From Bidens hawaiensis (Eukaryota > Streptophyta > Magnoliopsida > Asterales > Asteraceae): a stretch of DNA of 64,000 nucleotides. A model generated the notes under the pieces. That model saw only the letters and a list, made by a program, of their open reading frames with translations. It searched no databases and was not told the origin of the DNA. Shown here one piece after another: positions 24,544-37,300 of this stretch. The stretch spans positions 1-64,000 of the forward strand of contig JAIQDT010001955.1 in assembly GCA_021521415.1 (NCBI GenBank), written 5' to 3'. Each line of letters opens with the position of its first letter. Position 1 is the stretch's first letter. A program made the translations under genes and the position numbers.

Positions 24544-26847
24544 GTGTAATGTGTTGTTTCATAGGCGGGGAGTAATGAAGAAGTTGCGACATGATGGCGG
24601 GATGATGTTGAGACTCAAGAGTATTGAGAGGTTGCAAGTGCATACGCTTATGGAAAGTTGAAGTTTATGTTGTATTTGATAGACAAAAACATTTGTATGT
24701 ATGTAGAATGTGAATAGTTTCTGTTTTGTTATTAAATTTGTTCTTCATTATCCGAATGCAGTTGAAACAAGTAATAAAAATGTGGTTTTGTGCATTTTGA
24801 TGACTTTCTATTTCAATTATGTTACCACTATCTTTGCAGTCTTTTTGCTACAATGTTAATTAAACACTGCCTTTAGAATTTATTTACTAAAGTTTCATCA
24901 TGTGATTTGATGTGTTCATTGTTATAATTTTTAGTTTTTGTTAGGTTTGATGATATTTAATGTTTAGATTTCTTTGTTATGGTCTTATGTTTTTACTCGG
25001 GTGGTCATTTTATGTCATAGTCAAAGTCAACACGAGCTCGTTTTCTGGTTTCATTCAAGTTCTAAATAAATCGTGTTAGATGGGCCCGTAGCCGTTCATG
25101 ACCCGTATTAGCCCGAACCAAAACGACCAGTTTTTACGGACCTGAACCCGTTCTATAGAAGTTAATTAGAAATCAGTTTTCAAAAGAAAAGGATAATAAG
25201 ACAAATTAGTTGGTAGTTAATATTGTAAATTGAAGAAAAGAAAGAAAAAATATAAAAAATATATTATAGAGATAGAGATGAAGAATGAGAATCGGGAGGT
25301 TTTAGTAAATAGATAGATAAATTAAGAAAATATTGTTATTAGTTATATTATGGAGTTGGGGACAGAGAACCTGTTGTTGTGCATGCTCTATGCTTAATAA
25401 CTAAGAGAAAGTTGCTTTTCAGATAAGTTATATACTTAAATAAATAAAAAAAAATCTTTCACGTTAATCTCGAATGCTTCTAAAGAAAAATAATTTGCTG
25501 GTGACAACCAAATCAACTGAAAGCCCTACCATGATGTTTGTGAATTGTGATCAAACATATGTGCCATATTGTTGGCGTATTTTTTAAACGTGTCAAAGTT
25601 GGTTGTCAAATAGGTAGACTTCTTATGTCAATGTTGAAGGGTAAAATACTACAATTGGCAATTTGACCAATTTGATTTTGAATCAATTGTTTAAGGGTTA
25701 CGTTTGGCAAATGTGTCCAAACATATTTTTAATGTGTAAAATCGTCATTTTTAATAAGAATCGGTAATATTGTGATTATAAGATGTAATCAAATTACACT
25801 TTATTGTATAACAATAAAGATCTTAAACAAGTATTCTTATACAGGACTGTTAAAATTTTCTGTTGACCTCAACCAATTTTTCTAGTTACCCAATCTAGTG
25901 TGACTTGCTAGCTTTCATTTCATGACTAAAAACTTTCATTGAATTTGTTTTTTATTCAACCGGACCCTATTAAACTACCAGATTAGGATACATTAGATTT
26001 ATTTATATGACGGCATCGGCGTTTAGGGTATCAAATCAGGTAGTGTGAAGTGGGTAATAGTCACAATAGAGAGAGAGAGAGAGAGCTGCATGTGGAGCGG
26101 GTCCATGCGGTTAGGTGAGATGCCGATTTGTTGATACCTACGGGTATAGGTGAGCTGCCGATTTGTGATTGTCTTTCAGGAGGGTAGCAGCGGTTAGCAT
26201 CCTGTCCACCCTAATACATGTAACTTTTAACATGTCACATTCTTGTCATTAAACTATCATGTGGAATTTCACGTTTATGTATACAAGTTATATTCTAATT
26301 CGTTTATCTCATACACTTTCTAATGCGTTATATCAAATTTAATGCAAAATCAATTTTATTTTGTAAACAAATTTTATTTGGTGCTATTATTGTCGCTTAT
26401 ATTGCCCTAAAGTATTTTATCTAATACACGTGACACCTCCAACTTATTCAACTTCATTTACTATCTACTTATCTAGTTCATTTTTGACGTCAACACATTC
26501 TATTTGGTTACATATAAAATAATCGTTCAGGAAAATCTTTCTTTAATTTTGTAATAAACTGCTTGTCTATACGATCACTAAGCCAATAAGCCTTCAGTAC
26601 TGATTTGAGCGTCGTTCTCATCGATAGCTCTCCATTCACTACTTGGCCAGCTCACCCGGGTCCACTTAATGATTTTTATTTTTAATGACTAAATGTTACA
26701 CTTTGCGTATTTACACGCTAACCCCCTCAAGTTTAGCCTTTGGTGTCTTTATCAAACTTGTATTTGTTTCTAAACAAAAACCCACAAACCCTAACGATCA
26801 TAATCGAAACCCAAATGTACGATCAACATTAATCGCCGTAATCGACG
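24544..26847. other. Intergenic, no gene recognised
   Basis: NF-YA 3' UTR to about 24780, then AT-rich DNA. 25080-25160 carries a short CCCGTT/GACCCG-rich repeat remnant. A (GA)n tract of about 9 units is at 26069-26087. The 26220-26400 stretch resembles 32480-32660 (AATTTCACRTTTAT with similar neighbours), suggesting an old dispersed repeat. The 100 bp before 26848 hold the leader of the zinc-finger gene. Confidence 0.4.
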
Positions 26848-29073
26848 ATGGATATGGACCCTTGTGTGGTAGCTTCAAGGGCTGAAATTGTTGCACAAAA
26901 GCTTGATTTGACGCCATCTGAACATGTAAGCTCATTTCTTTATGTCATTTGCGTTTGTAGATCAAAGTTTGTATTATTATTATTATTAGTATGGGTTGAG
27001 TGTTTGATCGGGTCAAACGGGCGGGATCAAATGGGTTTGTGGACCCTTGTGAGCATTATAATATTATTATTTTTTTATATAGTTTTAAATTCAATAAATT
27101 ATTAATATTTTTAGTTCATCAAACTTTGGAAAAGGTTTGTTGAAAAAAAATCAAGCTTCTTACCGATACCGGTATTGTAAATATGCTCGGTTCGGCAAAA
27201 AGTTGAAATCTTGTACCGAATTTGGTACTAGTTCAGGACCGTACTTGTTTGCCCATCCCTAAGGCTATGTGCAGTGGAGGGGCTACAAAATGGGTGTTTT
27301 GCGTCATGTGGCGCCGGTCAGCAAAGGGTGAGTTTTTGTTTTAGGGGTGTAATGGTGTTTTAGCCCCTATATATATATGTATATGTATATATATGTAAGA
27401 CACATGTGAATATAATAATAATAAATGGAAAAGGAAGAAAGGGCTATAAGCAGTCCCCCCCCCAATTCGCTCAGGGTGGGTGGTGTTGTAGCCCCCTTGT
27501 CGCCCCAAAACCCCCAAATTTTAGCCCACTACGGGTGGCCGAAAACACTATTCACACACTATTCATGTTTTATATGGGTTGTGTGACATGTGAAAATGGT
27601 CTTACGGTGGCGGCGCAGCTTGTTGCCCGCTTACCCACCTCTCTATTGTAATTGAATCCTTTTTATTTAGTATATGAATAAATAACGTCTATATTGACAA
27701 AAAATAAAATAAAAAAATTACAAACGAAAAATGGTCATAGAGTGTATGGACTGTATAAGGCGATGTTCATTAAATCATACGGAACGTATGATGTGTTTGA
27801 CTGACACAAAAATGGCTTATGAGACCATAGTCACACACTCACACTGCTTGTATGACCATTTTACTTATTTGCCATCATACAACTCGTATGATATGACATA
27901 CATGTTGGGGTACGAAGGCGGTGTACAAAAACCGTTATCAAAACAGTGATTGAAGTTTGTTTGAAACAAATTTTGGATTTTTATTTGACCCCATTTGTTG
28001 TAAACTTTTTAAAGTTACTTTTCATCACTAGTTACTTTTCATCACCATTGTTGCATATTTGACCATTGACAAGTGTAAGATAATTTGTATAACACATTCA
28101 GGCTGGTGTAGCTTTGAGTGAAGTTACAACATTAGTGTCCGGACGCGGTTATCCAAAAGTAGCTACAATGGAGGTAAATTTACTAAATTTATGATCATCT
28201 TCTAAAACTACTTTCATATGTTGCTGTCTTATTTTTTTAACTGGTGGTTTAAATTTGTTCATTTGTTGTTTGCAGCCTGCTAACGGTGGCACGCAGAACA
28301 GACCCGGTGCCTACCAACCCAAGTGGTGTGAAGTTTGTAAAATCAGTTGCAGCGGTGACAAGGCTTTTGACATACACATTGAGGGTAAACAACACCAAAA
28401 AAACCTTAAATTTTCAGAGAAGACACCAACTTTATATGTAAAAACCATGGAAGAATCGAAGTCTTTGGACGGTAATGGTAATGCGATTACATGGTGTGAG
28501 GTTTGTAACATCAGCTGTCCTACCAATATCTATGGCAAACATGCATCAGGGAAGAAGCATATAAAGAACCTCCAAAAGTTAGACAAAATACCTAATTTAC
28601 CCTCGACGGTTACTGACTCTGCATCCTCGCTTGAGGGCAAAGATGTCAATTCAATCAAAATTAACTCTACAAGTTGTGAACTTTGTGGGATTTCTTGCAC
28701 TTCGCTTGAGCTGCTCAACACTCACATTGCAGGAAAGAAACACCAAAAGAAGTTGAAGAATGCTGAGAAACAATGTGCTCCCGCTCCCGCTCCCGAGCCC
28801 AAAACATTGTTCCCGGAGTCGGACGAAGAGGGTAAAATTGTCATTTTGGAGGGGGGTAAAAGGAAGGCTGATGATTCGTTAAGTGATGTGGATGCAGATA
28901 CGAAGAAGCAGAAGATGAGTGAAGACGAAGCGTGTGGTGTTTTGGTGAGTTGTAAAGTGTGCAATGTGAGTTGTACTGGCTTTACGGTGTTCCAAACGCA
29001 CCTTGCAAGCGTTGAACATTTGGCAATGGTACAGAAACAAGCTGAAGGTGGATCAGACGGGTTGCAGGTATGA
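26848..29073 (+). CDS. Four-finger U1-type (matrin/JAZ-like) C2H2 protein
   Basis: Exons 26848-26925, 28102-28173 and 28276-29073, all phase 0, give 315 residues. Four fingers of the U1/dsRNA-binding type follow: CEVCKISCSGDKAFDIHIEGKQH (C at 68), CEVCNISCPTNIYGKHASGKKH (C at 124, shortened by two residues between second Cys and His), CELCGISCTSLELLNTHIAGKKH (C at 184), and CKVCNVSCTGFTVFQTHLASVEH (C at 276). The C-x2-C-x(10-12)-H-x5-H spacing with HIxGKxHxKxL is the hallmark of zf-met/zf-JAZ fingers, which bind double-stranded RNA or act in RNA processing; a nuclear RNA-binding role is inferred. A basic KRKADD segment precedes finger 4. A paralogue with the same exon layout lies at 47433-49627. 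Intron 1 (about 1.2 kb) contains repeat fragments. The stop is chosen at 29071-29073, since the later GT leads to nothing conserved. Confidence 0.88.
27100..27262. mobile_element. hAT-like fragment in zinc-finger gene intron 1
   Basis: TACCGATACCGGTATTG words followed by a terminus TTTGCCCATCCCTA at 27249-27262, the mirror of TAGGGATGGGCAAA. The left terminus is not seen. Immediately downstream (27264-27640) is another inserted-looking segment starting GGCTATGTGCAGTGGAGGGG, GC-rich relative to its surroundings, without a found partner end. Confidence 0.45.
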
Positions 29074-32000
29074 AGTCTTGTACGCTGTTTGAAACAGGTA
29101 AATGTTGGAAAGTTTGTTTATGATGTTAACATTTTGAAGTGTTATTAGCTTTTAGCAAACAAGAATATGACTTGACTTATTGATGCTACATAATAATAAT
29201 ACAATGCTCTATTAAAGCATTTTGATGATTATTTTACTAAATAGTTATTAAGTAGTTTTTGTTACTCATATCTTTTAAGTTTTGTTTACATACAAATTAG
29301 AGTAAAGGGTGGCAAGTATGTTATTATATATAAATAATCGTGTACAAGACGCGCATATGCATTTTACAATCGTTGTTTAGAAACTTGTTTGTATTTTGAG
29401 TCGTTTGAACTTGTGGTATCTTGAAAATGGCGTAACGTAGCTTGAGCAATTGTTGACAAAAGGCAAAGGTTATGCACATTTGTAGTACTAGATGAAGCGT
29501 CGTCTTAACTTGATGAAATGTCACTGCTATACACATTAATAATGTAAAGCTCTGTTATATAAAATCTGAGTTGTAAAACTCGTCATAGAAACCATAGTTG
29601 TGCTATCGATTTTTCAATCGCTTTGATTGTATTAGACGACTTAAGGGTGTACACAGGATGGTTCAGTTTGAGCCTTCACCAAAACCAAAACTGAAAATTT
29701 CATATAACAAATTTTGAAAACCGTTCGGTTTCGGTTAATGAGTCATTAAGAGTAGTTCAATTAGGTTATTGTTTGGTGACTTAGTCAACCAAATCATGAA
29801 TCATGGCTTGATAATTTTGGGCCTTCTCATTTATCTCAATTTTGGCTAATAACTAGAATGTGGGCTTGAACAAAAACTTTTACACTAATTTTTACAGCTT
29901 TTCTGTTTGCATAGGGATTTAGGGTATGTTTAATTGGAGGTAATGGAATGGGAGAAGAAATTAAATGAACAAGTAAATGAAATGGATCATTACCATTTAC
30001 CATTCATTTGTCTTGTTTGGTTAACCTATGGAAATGAAATAAATTATTAGTTAATGTTGTTTGGTAACAAAAAAAAATTGTATGAATGAAATAGAAATAA
30101 TAAAGACACTCTTATCTCAAGTAATTATTTTTACCAAAAAAAAAACTGCAATGGCGACGATGATAGCTTTGGCGACAAAAATGGTGGTGGCGACGGTGAT
30201 GGTAGTGATGGCGGTGGTGGTAGTGGCGGTCAGGCGTCAAGGGCGGTGGTTGTGGTGGTGGGAGGGGTGGGTGGCAGCATTGATAGTGATGGCGATGGTA
30301 GGGTGGCAACGACGGTGGTGGTGGTCACGCAGTGACAGTGGTAGTGGCGGTGATGGTGACAATGGTTACGGTGGTTACTGTGACAATGGTTGTGATGGTT
30401 ACGGTGATAGTGGTGGCGGTGGTAGCGCTGGTGGTGGCGACGACGGCGTGGGTGGTGGTGGAGACGACGATAGTGACGGTCAGGTGGTGGTGGTGGCTAT
30501 GGTAGTTAAGGTGGTTGCTGTTGTTAGATGATGATGTTGTTGAGAAAGTAGGATGAAGAATGAATGAAATGAAAAAAAAAGGGGGGGGGAGAAGGAATGG
30601 TTTGATGTAATAAGATTTCATGTATAATGAATGATTTCATTCCATTGAGCAAACAAACACCACTTTTTTTTCATTTCCAAGTAATTAATTATTTAATTAT
30701 TTCATTCATCCTGTAATACCAGTTAACTTAGGGATGGTCCATTTAAAGAAAAAAATATATTATTATGTAATGACATTATTTGCTTATATCAAACATAAAT
30801 ATTAAATGCTAATATAAACTTGTAAGGATAACCTTTTTAAAACTTAAAAGGTGATAAAGAGTCTCACCATCACATTTTATCCAAACAAATATGAACCAAA
30901 TACAAATACGTAGAACAACTATGACACATAAGTGAAGTTGACACAGAAAGTGGATTCACTTGGGTCATATTTATTCTCTTAAAAGTCCAATACGTAATGA
31001 AGACGATTGTTTTTTTTCTTTCGGTGAAGAATAGATTAAAAATACAAATTTTAGAATAATTTCAATAGTGTATATTTGACTCTCCTAGTGTTTTGTTACT
31101 TGTTATAACCATCATTATCATCTAAATAAATTCATTCCGTTAAAAAATATAAACAACTGCATATTTATTTACATAAATTTATAAAATAAAGCTAAAAGAA
31201 TACCAAAAAATGAGGGGTGAATCTAGAGGTGCATATTAATACCCAATTTCGAGTATGGAACCGGTTCGGGTATAATCGGGTATTGGAAAATCAAGTATTG
31301 AGAGAAATCGGGTATGATATTGAGGAGAAAAAATCAACCCTATATACCCGGGTATGGTATGATTGAGTTTGGGTATAACCGGTATTGAAATCGGGTATGT
31401 GTCCGGGTATGACCGGGTATTAATACCCAATTTTGAATTTTTTAATTTTTATACATATTTAAATTCGTTTAAAAATTAAGTTTGCTTTGCAATTTTTAAA
31501 AATAATTAAAATATGTTAAAAAACCATAAATTCAACCAATTACAAATATTTACTTTATAATATGCATTTTAAGGTAAATAAATATAAAAGTGTGAAGTAA
31601 ACATAAACATATACTATAAAAATTAAAAATTAAAGTATTATTACGGGTATTAAAAAATTGGTATCGGGTATAGGGTATATGATATGGCTGGTTCCGGGTA
31701 TTTCCAGGTATATATCGTTAGGTTCCTAGTACATATATTGAGCTCAAAATGTATACTCTATCCATATCATACGGGTAGAGTCGGTTCTAATTCCGGGTAT
31801 AAAATACCCGGGTATAAAAAAAACCGATTCCAAATACGGAGTATATATTTTTTTGGGTACGGTTCCATGCAAGAGTTTATTCTCACCTATAGGCTCTAGG
31901 TGATCTGTCTAACAAATACCAGATGCCCATTGGGCCCACCATTATGTTTTCACGTGGCCATTTCTATCGTACGGAAGGCGTTGTGCCCTTTTTGAGTTTT

Positions 32001-32812
32001 AAGTTTACAGAGTTTGTACTTTGTTCTTCAAATTATTAATTTTATTTATTTATTTATTTTACCTTGAAGACTTGAAATGTACATTTGTACAACTCCATCA
32101 TTAGGACTTATAGTCGAACCATCGAGTTGTCCTCTCCTAGCCCATGCCATTCTAAATATTAATTTTGTAAACTACCAATACATCCAAACACTTAAATTAC
32201 ACGCGACCTTTTAAAATTAATAGAAGTACAACGAATATGGAAAAAAAGTTTTAAAGTAATAATTATATACATAGTATACTTTTTAGTCTTCCATCTTATT
32301 TTTCTGTTAAATAATTATTATTTATATAACAATTTTTATAAAAGTTTTTTATTTTAAAAGTAAGCTTTTATGAAACATTTTTTATGACTGAACATTTTTT
32401 CATTATTAAATCCAATTAATATGTATTGTGTCATTTTTATCATCCAACCTATATAATGCACAGATTTATAACCTAATATATTGTCACATATGTTTTTTAC
32501 ATATCACAATCTCATCATCAAAACACTTATGGAATGTCACGTTTATTTGCAACATTGATGTTTTCATTTGTTGCTTATATGACGTTTAAAGTTATTTTCA
32601 AAATGATATGTGAAATTTCACATTTATTTGCATAAGCAATCTTATAATATGATTATCGTGTGACATGATCTCTAGTTTATTTGTAGAACCAAATATGATG
32701 GTTATCTATAATGGTTATGTTTGGTTCCCACATGTTGAGTACTTGAATGTTATGTTTATCTACAAAACCAGTTTTGTAATTTATTATTTATCTAACGTGT
32801 CACACTTGTTTA
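29074..32812. repeat. Intergenic with several degenerate MITE-like repeats
   Basis: No gene. 29645 begins TAAGGGTGTACAC, a hAT-like left end without a partner. 29930-30655 has partly inverted ends (GGGTATGTTTAATTGGAGG; complement of right end GGTGTTTGTTTGCTC, both followed by AATGGAATG) around a GGT/GGC trinucleotide-rich core at 30160-30530, which gives false Val/Gly-rich frames. 31223-31880 starts TAGAGGTGCATATTAATACCC and is filled with CGGGTAT/ATACCCG words; the right end looks altered and no duplication is found. 31900-32812 is AT-rich without recognised features. Confidence 0.5.
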
Positions 32813-32817
32813 CAAAC

Positions 32818-33754
32818 TGAAGAAACGTGGATCGACTCACCGGTAGACGATCTACTTTCCTCGGGTGTGATTATGCTATTTCACCGATGGTTCTCTGGGA
32901 TCTGGATTCTTCCACCTACAAAATGAACAGCACCGTAAACTTACCCCTCAGAAAGGGACAGAGGGGTCCTCTTTGGGGTAACCCTCCGGTGTGAGAATAA
33001 GTGTTTGTAGGAGAAGATAATAATATGAGAGTAAGGAATTTGGAGTGTATTGCTTAATATAGCTGAATACTGTGTGATTGAGTGTCCCTCTCCTTGTGGA
33101 GTTGATGTGGTATTTATAGTGCTAGGGTTTCCAATGATTAGGCTCAGACCTAATTAGGGCCTTGTTGGCCTCCTCCAATTGCTTTGCGCCACGTGTCCTT
33201 GGGACACCTGGTGCTTTTTCATTGGTTATAATCACGTGGTAGCACATGGGTTTTGCTGAGTTGTCCACCTTTCATTGGCAGCTGTCAACATCAGCATATT
33301 CTTATTCCTTAAAAAGATACCTTCTGGAAGGTTGTCTGACGTGCACAATCAAGGTTGCCCTAATCCTGATTTGGATAAGGACGAGGTTGATTATGTGCAT
33401 GTGTGATATGCGCCTATCCTGAGGATGCGCGAGGTCTTCTCTTTATTCTCACGCGCAGATGTTTCATGCGCAGATGTGATATGCACAAGCATGTGATATG
33501 CGCACGCGCGGATGCGCCACGCGCATATGTGATATGCGTGAGCATTTGTGATGCGTGAGCATATGTGATGCGTGAGCATCTGTGATGCCTGAGCATGTGA
33601 TGCCTGAGCATGTGATGCATGAGCATATGTGATATGCGCCATGCGTATAGGTTTTGGCTTTGTGCCTTCATAATGTCTTGATTTCAAGCCTCTTGTCTAT
33701 ATTTTGTGGGTTGACCCGCCTCGCTCGGTGTTGAGGCGGGTACATACCTCTTCA
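32818..33754 (-). repeat. LTR, 937 bp (3' LTR in element orientation)
   Basis: Starts TGAAGAAACG and ends CCTCTTCA on the plus strand. Differs from the other LTR at e.g. GATTAGGCTC versus GATTGGGCTC and in the count of GATGCGTGAGCATATGT-type units (33530-33650). A TATA-like TATAAATA (minus) lies at 33111-33118. Confidence 0.95.
33530..33650. repeat. Short tandem array inside the LTR
   Basis: Units of 12-17 bp of the form TGATGCGTGAGCATATG or TGATGCCTGAGCATG, about seven copies here and a different number and order in the partner LTR (44965-45065). Unit lengths near multiples of three leave an apparent minus-strand frame rich in HASHAQ that I do not regard as coding. Confidence 0.8.
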
Positions 33755-33766
33755 AGCCCCCCCAGT
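33755..33766 (-). promoter_or_regulatory. Polypurine tract
   Basis: On the minus strand, CTGGGGGGGCT abuts the LTR that begins at 33754. Position immediately inside the 3' LTR is as expected for plus-strand DNA priming. Confidence 0.7.
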
Positions 33767-33992
33767 CTAATGTGTGTCTTTTCTCGCGCGAGCGAGGTAA
33801 GATAGATATTAGACTTAATAGTTTGCTCTTTTAGTAGGGGTTTGTCTTTTTCTTCTAATTACTCATCGCTGCGCGAAATTCTATCCTTTTTGCTGAAAAC
33901 GAATCGTCCCTGTACGTGGTTGGTTGTTGCTGACATGCGTCAGTGATGGAGACGTGTCAGACCTTTCGTGTGCTCGAGGTGCTACAGTTGCC

Positions 33993-34216
33993 TTTCATGT
34001 CCCCTCACATAGTGTCAGGAACACGTGTCGCGCTCGCGTTGGTCCGTACCTGCGAGTGGTGGCGCGTGAACTCTGGCAGCACCTGTATAGTTTCTTTTCG
34101 TGTCCCCTCGAACAGTGTCAGGGACACGTGTCGCGCTCGCGTTGGCTTACACCTGCGAGTGGGGGCGCGTGAAGTCCGATCAGCACCAATTTTTCTCTCT
34201 CCTGGGCCTATAAAAG
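33993..34216 (+). promoter_or_regulatory. Putative promoter of the antisense gene: two G-box repeats plus TATA
   Basis: Two direct repeats of 91 and 92 bp, 33993-34083 and 34096-34187 (both start TTTCRTGTCCCCTC and end CAGCACC), each contain ACACGTGTC, a palindromic G-box/ABRE-like core (CACGTG at 34022-34027 and 34125-34130). TATAAAAG follows at 34209-34216 and the first ATG of the plus-strand gene is 136 bp downstream at 34352. This is the arrangement of a compact plant promoter and lies inside the retrotransposon, just beyond the LTR. Activity is inferred. Confidence 0.65.
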
Positions 34217-34351
34217 CCAGCCCCTTTGAGTTTTTTATCCTTCATCTTCTTGTTTATTCAGAGCTTTTTCCTTTCATACTATTCCGATTAGCTGTCTTCT
34301 GCTTCCAGATCTCTGTTCTTCAGATCATCCTTTGTCCGTTTTTACAGTTGT

Positions 34352-37300
34352 ATGTCTGATAACTCAGACAACACAATCTCCCCCATCCATTGCCGTGTGA
34401 AATCGTTAGTGATGTCTACGTTGAAGAAGACCGGCAAGGGGAAGAGGGCTGCTGAGGCCTCATCGGAGGAGGTAGGGAGGACCAAGGCAGTGAAGAAGTG
34501 GGATGAGATCCCCTGCAAACTGAGGCAGGCCGATCTTGACAGCCTTATCGATACTCAGGGTTTTCTCCCTGAGTATGGCTGCATGTTGCCGGCGGCCGGG
34601 CAAACGGCGGCGGACCCGCCTACCGGCTATATTTCCCTTTATTGCCATTTTTCACCCACTGCAACCTTCGTCTCCCGATGACAAGGTTTGTGGGTGCGCT
34701 GCTTAGGTTTTATGGGATTCATATATCCCAAGTCCATCCGTTTGGACTCGTGCGCATGACTCACTTTGAGTTCATGTGCAAATCTCAGCGCGAGGAGCCC
34801 ACCCCTCGGCGCTTTCAGTTTTTTTATAAGCCCAAGATCCAAGATTCTTGGTTCTCATTTATTCCTCGCAGTCAGAAGGTCAAGTGCTGCACTGTTTCAT
34901 TCAAGAGCCTTCATGACTGGTCTGAGAGATTTTTTTACATTAAGGCTGGTGTGATCCCCATCCGCATGACCATGCACGCGATCTCTTCTGCACCTGCGGA
35001 TGTGGGTGTCTTCAAGAACCCAACTGGCGCCTGGGTGAAAAAGTTGACTGCCGAACCATCCCCCGCCAAGAAAATTTGCGAGGAGGCGCTGGTGGGGGTT
35101 GGTATGAGCAGGAGGTGGGCTGACAGCGCGACTGAGCCCGTTATCCAAGTTGACGGCTTGTGTAAGTTAATCTCATTGCATTACTTCTGCGCGAATATAA
35201 TTCTTTTTGCTGATATCATTTGACTTGTTTTGTGCAGTCAGCAAGGAGTATGTCCACGCCGCCTATGATGAGCATATGGAGGGTGGCTCCGTCGCGCTGG
35301 GCGCTGGGGAGGTTGGCTTCCCCGATCGCTTCGATGACATGTTCATCCCTGTTGATCTGGGATTTCTCTTTGACAGCGATGCGCCTGGTAAGCCTTTGTA
35401 CTTATGCTTATGCCTTTATAATACCAAATTTGGCTAACATTTCCGTTGCACGTATTGTAGATGCGCTCGAAAACTACGAGCTGGAGCTCGCGGAAGAGGA
35501 GGAGGAAGAGGAGGCGCCCCAACTAAAGCGTAAAGCTAAAGGGAAAACTGGCGCAGGGGCCAGTAAGAAACAGAAGAAAGATGATGCCCCTGTTGTTCAG
35601 GATCCTCCTACTCAGGCGAAGGGACTTGAGAAAACCCAGGTGTTTACCACCAAGTTTTCTTTGTCTTCCCTGCCTCAAAAAGTGGGCAGACCTCCTGTCC
35701 ACACGAGGTATGGTGCGGCTACCTCCTCCCTTCGCGCGGCGGAAAAGGGGAGCGGCGTTGCGCCTTCGACAGGTATACTTTGCTTATCCTTTGGTTATCT
35801 TTTATGGTTCTATGAGCGCGATTCTGATAGAATTACTAATGAATCTTTGCTCACTCAAATGTTTGTAGAGCCGGCGACCTTGGTGGATCAACCTCAAGCG
35901 CAACAAGATGCCGAGGCTGCGCCGGAGGTCGCTTCGAAGTCCCCTGTTTTTCCCTCGAAAAAGGGTAGAATGGACTTCATGGCGATGTTTGCCTCGCGAA
36001 CGGAGTTGCGCCAAGGTACGTATTGTGCTTTTATTTTCTGACTTTTTTCTTTTAGATCAAGTCATGAACCGTTTCTTTTTGTTGATTTTTTCATAGGAGT
36101 CATAGCTGGCGTACAAGCTGCTGGCGGCACTCCTGGCGCCGGTGCCAGCGCCGTTGGTTCTGCTCCTGCTCCTGCAAGCGGTGAATCTCCCCTCATCGGG
36201 ATTACTAAGGAGCAGGAGGCCGTTTTACGCGCCGATCTGGCGTCGTCGAGACCTCCCTCACCTCATCCTGCGCGCAGCCCTCCTCGCGAGACTGATTTTG
36301 GTTCTCGGTCGCAGGAGAAAAGGCCTGTTTCAGAGGAGGATGAGGAGGTTCAAGCTGAAGGTCCCGACAGCGGCCGCGCCAGCCCTGTCGCGCCACGAGG
36401 TTTCGCGGTGCCGTCTTCTAGTGGGCCTAGCGCTGACTTTTCTGCTTCATCCCCGCAGGTATAAGTTCGTTTTTGCTCCGCTGCGCGGACTTCCATATTA
36501 GTGTTTTGATGACTTAGATCATTACTTTGTGTTTGCAGGAAGCCGATCACATTTACCGCCCGAGATGGAACATTACTGAGGACAGCTCATTTCAGTCCAT
36601 GGGTGTGTGTGAGGACTTCTGGGCTCATTCTGTGCCTCCAGCTGAAAGGAGGTTTCAGGAGGGCCGCGCTCGCGATGACTTGCACAACGATCATCTGTTT
36701 GCTGGGTCGGCTTTCTTTGCTGCCTCCCAAGAGCTTCGCTATGATTACGTGAAGGTACGTGATGCTCTTGCGGAAGCCAAGCAAGAGGCTAAAGTGTCTG
36801 CTTGGCATCTTTCTGATGCTCGAGAGAGAGCTGAGAAGCTCCAAGCAGAGCTCAGTGAGAACAGAGCAAGTGCGAACACCGCCTTCGTGAAGCGCGGTCA
36901 TGAGCTGCAGGCTGCGCGGGAGAAGCTACAGGCGGCCGAGGCGGACTCTGCCAAGTACGCGCGTAGAGTGCGCGACTTGGAGCTTGATGCGGAGGCGCGT
37001 GACCAAGCTCTCGTCCAGTCTATAACTGACAAATCATCACTGGAGAGTGAGGTTGCGCGCCTGAAGAAGGAGCTGGCGGCCGCGCAGGCCGAGAAAGATG
37101 AAGCCTTGGCGACGGCAGCGTCTAGCCAGGAAGCACTCGAGCTTGCGCGAGCGGAAAAGGAAGAAGCCCTGGCGGCAGCAGCGTCCGACAAAGAGGAGCT
37201 GAAACAGACTAAGGAAACTGTTGAGTTGTTAAACTCTCAGATTCCTGCTCTTGAGACGTCTGTTGCTTCCCTCGCGCAGGATCGCCAATGGCTAATCTCA

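Noticed and set aside
30061..30621. Open frames on both strands rich in Val/Gly or His/Thr
   Set aside because: They are translations of a GGT/GGC trinucleotide-rich low-complexity core; no start context, domain or codon signature.
31223..31880. Complete hAT MITE with CGGGTAT interior
   Set aside because: Left end is good, but the right end is altered and no target duplication was found; kept only as a degenerate repeat.
33500..33650. CRISPR-like array
   Set aside because: Short contiguous tandem units without unique spacers, within a plant LTR.
33391..33687. HASHAQ-repeat frame in the LTRs
   Set aside because: It comes from a short tandem array inside the LTR and differs between the two LTRs.
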